Positions 13,084 through 15,530 of a stretch of DNA of 15,530 nucleotides are shown piece after piece. Origin of the DNA: Chromatocurvus sp046260215. Lineage in GTDB: Bacteria; Pseudomonadota; Gammaproteobacteria; Pseudomonadales; Halieaceae. Positions within the stretch are counted from its first letter, which is position 1; each line of letters opens with the position of its first letter. Under the pieces are notes generated by a model, which saw only the letters and a list, made by a program, of their open reading frames with translations, was not told where the DNA came from and did not search any database. Location: positions 1 through 15,530 of the forward strand of contig JBHEPQ010000298.1 in the NCBI GenBank assembly GCA_046260215.1, written 5' to 3'. Made by a program: the position numbers and the translations under genes.

Positions 13084-15252
13084 ATGACTGACCGAAAGCT
13101 ATACGACAGGGAAAACGCAGGCCTGGAAGCGTGGCGCGAGTTGGCTACCCGGCAGATGAAAGGAACCTCGCCGGAGGAGTTGACCTGGCAAACGCCGGAA
13201 CACATCGATGTCAAAGCCCTGTACACCGCCGCGGACACGGCGGATAACCCCTACACAGATACGATGCCCGGCCTGTCTCCCTACATCCGAGGCCCCCAGG
13301 CGACCATGTATGCGGGGCGTCCGTGGACGATCCGGCAATACGCGGGCTTCAGTACCGCGGAGGAATCCAACGCGTTCTATCGCAAGGCGCTGGCCGCCGG
13401 TGGTCAGGGTGTTTCCGTGGCCTTTGATCTGGCAACGCACCGCGGCTACGACTCCGATCACCCGCGCGTCACCGGGGACGTCGGCAAGGCCGGCGTCGCG
13501 ATCGACTCTGTGGAAGACATGAAAGTCCTGTTTGACGATATCCCGCTTGACCAGGTGTCGGTCTCCATGACGATGAACGGCGCCGTTCTGCCGGTACTTG
13601 CGGGGTACATCGTCGCCGCCGAGGAACAGGGTGTTGAGCAGGCCAAGCTAGCAGGCACCATTCAGAACGATATTCTGAAAGAATTCATGGTGCGCAACAC
13701 CTATATCTACCCGCCGGCACCCAGCATGAAAATCATCGGCGATATCATCGCCTATTGCTCGCGCAACATGCCCCGCTTCAATACGATTTCCATCTCCGGC
13801 TACCACATCCAGGAGGCAGGAGCGAACGCCGCGCTGGAACTGGCCTACACACTGGCCGACGGCAAGGAATATATCCGCACCGCGCTGGGTGCGGGACTGC
13901 ATATTGATGAATTTGCGCCGCGCCTGTCCTTCTTCTGGGGCATCGGCATGAATTTCTATATGGAGATCGCGAAGATGCGCGCTGCGCGCCTGCTGTGGGC
14001 CGAGATCGTGTCAGAGTTCGAGCCGCAGAACCCCAAAAGTTCGATGCTGCGCACCCATAGCCAGACCTCGGGCTGGTCGCTGACCGCGCAGGATCCCTAC
14101 AACAATGTCGTGCGCACCACGATCGAGGCCATGGCGGCGGTGTTCGGCGGTACCCAGTCCCTGCATACCAACGCGCTGGACGAGGCAATTGCGTTACCGT
14201 CGGATTTCGCCGCGCGCATCGCCCGCAACACCCAGCTCATACTGCAGGAGGAGGCCGGTATTACCCACGTGGTTGATCCCTGGGGCGGTTCCTACATGAT
14301 GGAAAGCCTGACGCGGGACATCGCCGACAAGGCGCGGCAGCTGATGGCCGAGGTCGAGGAGGCCGGCGGCATGGCGCAGGCGATCGAGACCGGAATGCCC
14401 AAGCTGCGGATCGAGGAGGCGGCAGCGCGCAAGCAGGCGCGCATCGATCGCGGTGAGGATGTCATCGTCGGCGTCAACAAATACCAGAGCGAGGCCGATC
14501 GCGCGGTCGATGTGATGGAGATAGACAACGACAAGGTTCGCGACTCACAGATAGAGCGCCTGAAGTCGCTGCGGGCGGAGCGTGACGATCAGGCGGTGGA
14601 TGAGAGTCTGGAGCAGATCTATCAGTGCGCGCACGGCGGCGAGGGCAACCTGCTGGAGCTGTGCATCGAGGCGACCCGCCGGCGCGCCACCGTCGGCGAG
14701 ATTTCAAGCGCCATGGAGCGCGAGTTCGGTCGCTTCAAGGCCCAGGCGCAGACCGTGTCCGGCGTCTATGGCGCAGCTTTTGACGACGATGAGGGCTGGC
14801 AGTCCATGCGCGGAGAGATCGATGCCTTCGTCGAGGTACAGGGTCGGCGCCCGCGGATGCTGGTGTGCAAGATGGGCCAGGACGGCCATGACCGCGGCGC
14901 CAAGGTGGTCGCGACCGCATTCGCCGACGTCGGTTTCGATATCGATCTGTCGCCGATGTTTTCCACACCCGAGGAGGTCGCACGGCAGGCGATCGAGAAT
15001 GACGTCCACGTGATCGGCGCCTCATCCCTGGCCGCGGGTCACAGAACGCTGGTGCCCGCGCTGATCCGGGAACTCGAGGCGCAGGGCGCCTCGGACATCA
15101 TTGTCATTGCCGGCGGCGTCATTCCGGAAAACGATTACCCGTTCCTGTATGACGCGGGCGTCAAGTGCATATTCGGTCCGGGTACGCCGATTCCCGAGGC
15201 CGCCAGAAATGTGCTGGCGGCGGTGCTCGAGACGACCGCGACCGCGGAATGA
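13084..15252 (+). CDS. Methylmalonyl-CoA mutase (single-chain, adenosylcobalamin-dependent)
   Basis: A 722-residue mutase isomerising (R)-methylmalonyl-CoA to succinyl-CoA with adenosylcobalamin. The N-terminal TIM-barrel catalytic domain includes YAGFSTAEESN (Tyr86, matching the substrate tyrosine Tyr89 of the Propionibacterium enzyme), VAFDLATHRGYDSDHPRVTG, GTIQNDILKE, SISGYHIQEAGA, and RTHSQTSGWSLTAQDPYNN. The C-terminal cobalamin-binding domain starts near residue 590. It has DGHDRG at 600-605, where His602 is the lower axial cobalt ligand, then the SSLAAGHRTL and IAGGVIPENDY motifs. Catalytic and B12 domains are on one chain, as in human and enteric mutases, and the length is normal. GGAG (13073-13076) precedes ATG 13084. 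The TGA overlaps the MeaB start (ATGA). No in-chain MeaB fusion is seen. Confidence 0.96.
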   Translation: MTDRKLYDRENAGLEAWRELATRQMKGTSPEELTWQTPEHIDVKALYTAADTADNPYTDTMPGLSPYIRGPQATMYAGRPWTIRQYAGFSTAEESNAFYRKALAAGGQGVSVAFDLATHRGYDSDHPRVTGDVGKAGVAIDSVEDMKVLFDDIPLDQVSVSMTMNGAVLPVLAGYIVAAEEQGVEQAKLAGTIQNDILKEFMVRNTYIYPPAPSMKIIGDIIAYCSRNMPRFNTISISGYHIQEAGANAALELAYTLADGKEYIRTALGAGLHIDEFAPRLSFFWGIGMNFYMEIAKMRAARLLWAEIVSEFEPQNPKSSMLRTHSQTSGWSLTAQDPYNNVVRTTIEAMAAVFGGTQSLHTNALDEAIALPSDFAARIARNTQLILQEEAGITHVVDPWGGSYMMESLTRDIADKARQLMAEVEEAGGMAQAIETGMPKLRIEEAAARKQARIDRGEDVIVGVNKYQSEADRAVDVMEIDNDKVRDSQIERLKSLRAERDDQAVDESLEQIYQCAHGGEGNLLELCIEATRRRATVGEISSAMEREFGRFKAQAQTVSGVYGAAFDDDEGWQSMRGEIDAFVEVQGRRPRMLVCKMGQDGHDRGAKVVATAFADVGFDIDLSPMFSTPEEVARQAIENDVHVIGASSLAAGHRTLVPALIRELEAQGASDIIVIAGGVIPENDYPFLYDAGVKCIFGPGTPIPEAARNVLAAVLETTATAE

Positions 15253-15530
15253 CCACGGTCGATCTCGATGCACTGAGACGCGGTGAGCGGCGTGCACTGG
15301 CGAAAGCCATTACGTTGGTAGAAAGCCGACTGCCGCGGCATCGCGACGAGGCCCAGGAGGTCCTTGAGACGGTGTTGCCGGCGACAGGTAACAGCGTACG
15401 CATCGGCATCACCGGCGTGCCCGGTGTGGGCAAGTCCACGTTTATCGAGGCCTTCGGTCTGCATCTCATCGGGCAGGGCAAGCGCGTTGCCGTGCTGGCG
15501 GTGGATCCCAGTTCACCCCTTGCCGGCGGC
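15249..15530 (+). CDS. MeaB/ArgK family GTPase, methylmalonyl-CoA mutase chaperone (3' truncated)
   Basis: The first 94 residues of a G3E-type GTPase that in characterised systems binds methylmalonyl-CoA mutase, gates cobalamin loading and protects it from inactivation. After an N-terminal helical region with RRALAKAITLVESR (14-27) comes the Walker A loop GVPGVGKST (56-64), then VLAVDPSSPLAGG (82-94), the segment that continues into the SILGDK-type motif in the family. The rest lies beyond the window (family length is about 320). Start ATG 15249 overlaps the mutase stop by 4 bp (ATGA), which fits translational coupling. Older annotations call this family ArgK, a supposed arginine/ornithine transport kinase; the context here supports the mutase chaperone role. 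Confidence 0.93.
   Translation, partial: MTTVDLDALRRGERRALAKAITLVESRLPRHRDEAQEVLETVLPATGNSVRIGITGVPGVGKSTFIEAFGLHLIGQGKRVAVLAVDPSSPLAGG

Overview
The window reads as a GC-rich bacterial chromosome segment, most likely from a gammaproteobacterium. The best clues are a full-length CysB whose numbering matches the enterobacterial protein, a typical gammaproteobacterial YajC, and a PabB not fused or adjacent to PabA. The lineage is an inference; no rRNA or tRNA is present to confirm it. I see no insertion sequence, prophage, CRISPR array, tRNA or rRNA. Nearly all DNA is coding, in tightly packed operons.

Positions 1-1984 (+) are the end of a molybdenum cofactor operon: moaC (5' truncated by the window), moaD, moaE, a flavin-reductase-like protein, and a Nudix hydrolase with an N-terminal zinc ribbon. 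Four of the junctions overlap or touch. A bacterioferritin-comigratory-type peroxiredoxin follows at 2019-2504, after a 34 bp gap. A 217 bp non-coding gap (2505-2721) holds a hexamer tandem repeat and a candidate promoter. After it come yajC (2722-3060), here next to a sodium:alanine/glycine symporter rather than secD/secF, a cN-I type 5'-nucleotidase (4491-5414), and cysB (5491-6465). pabB (6459-7835, minus strand) converges on cysB and overlaps its stop codon.

After a divergent 220-230 bp promoter region with a good sigma70-type promoter (7891-7919), the right half of the window is one plus-strand operon for propionyl-CoA to succinyl-CoA conversion. It comprises a carboxyltransferase subunit (8067-9797), a 936-residue biotin carboxylase/biotin carrier (9838-12648), methylmalonyl-CoA epimerase (12658-13068), single-chain methylmalonyl-CoA mutase (13084-15252), and the first 94 codons of the MeaB/ArgK mutase-chaperone GTPase (15249 to the window end). 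Carboxylation of propionyl-CoA gives (S)-methylmalonyl-CoA; the epimerase gives the R form; the B12-dependent mutase gives succinyl-CoA; MeaB protects and reloads the mutase.

The most unusual element is the carboxylase. The BC subunit has about 60 extra residues before its glycine-rich ATP loop, about 22 more before the catalytic glutamates, a changed ATP-site residue, and a roughly 245-residue middle region. The CT subunit carries an alanine where the acyl-chain specificity residue of characterised propionyl- and acetyl-CoA carboxylases is expected. Assignment to propionyl-CoA rests mainly on context.
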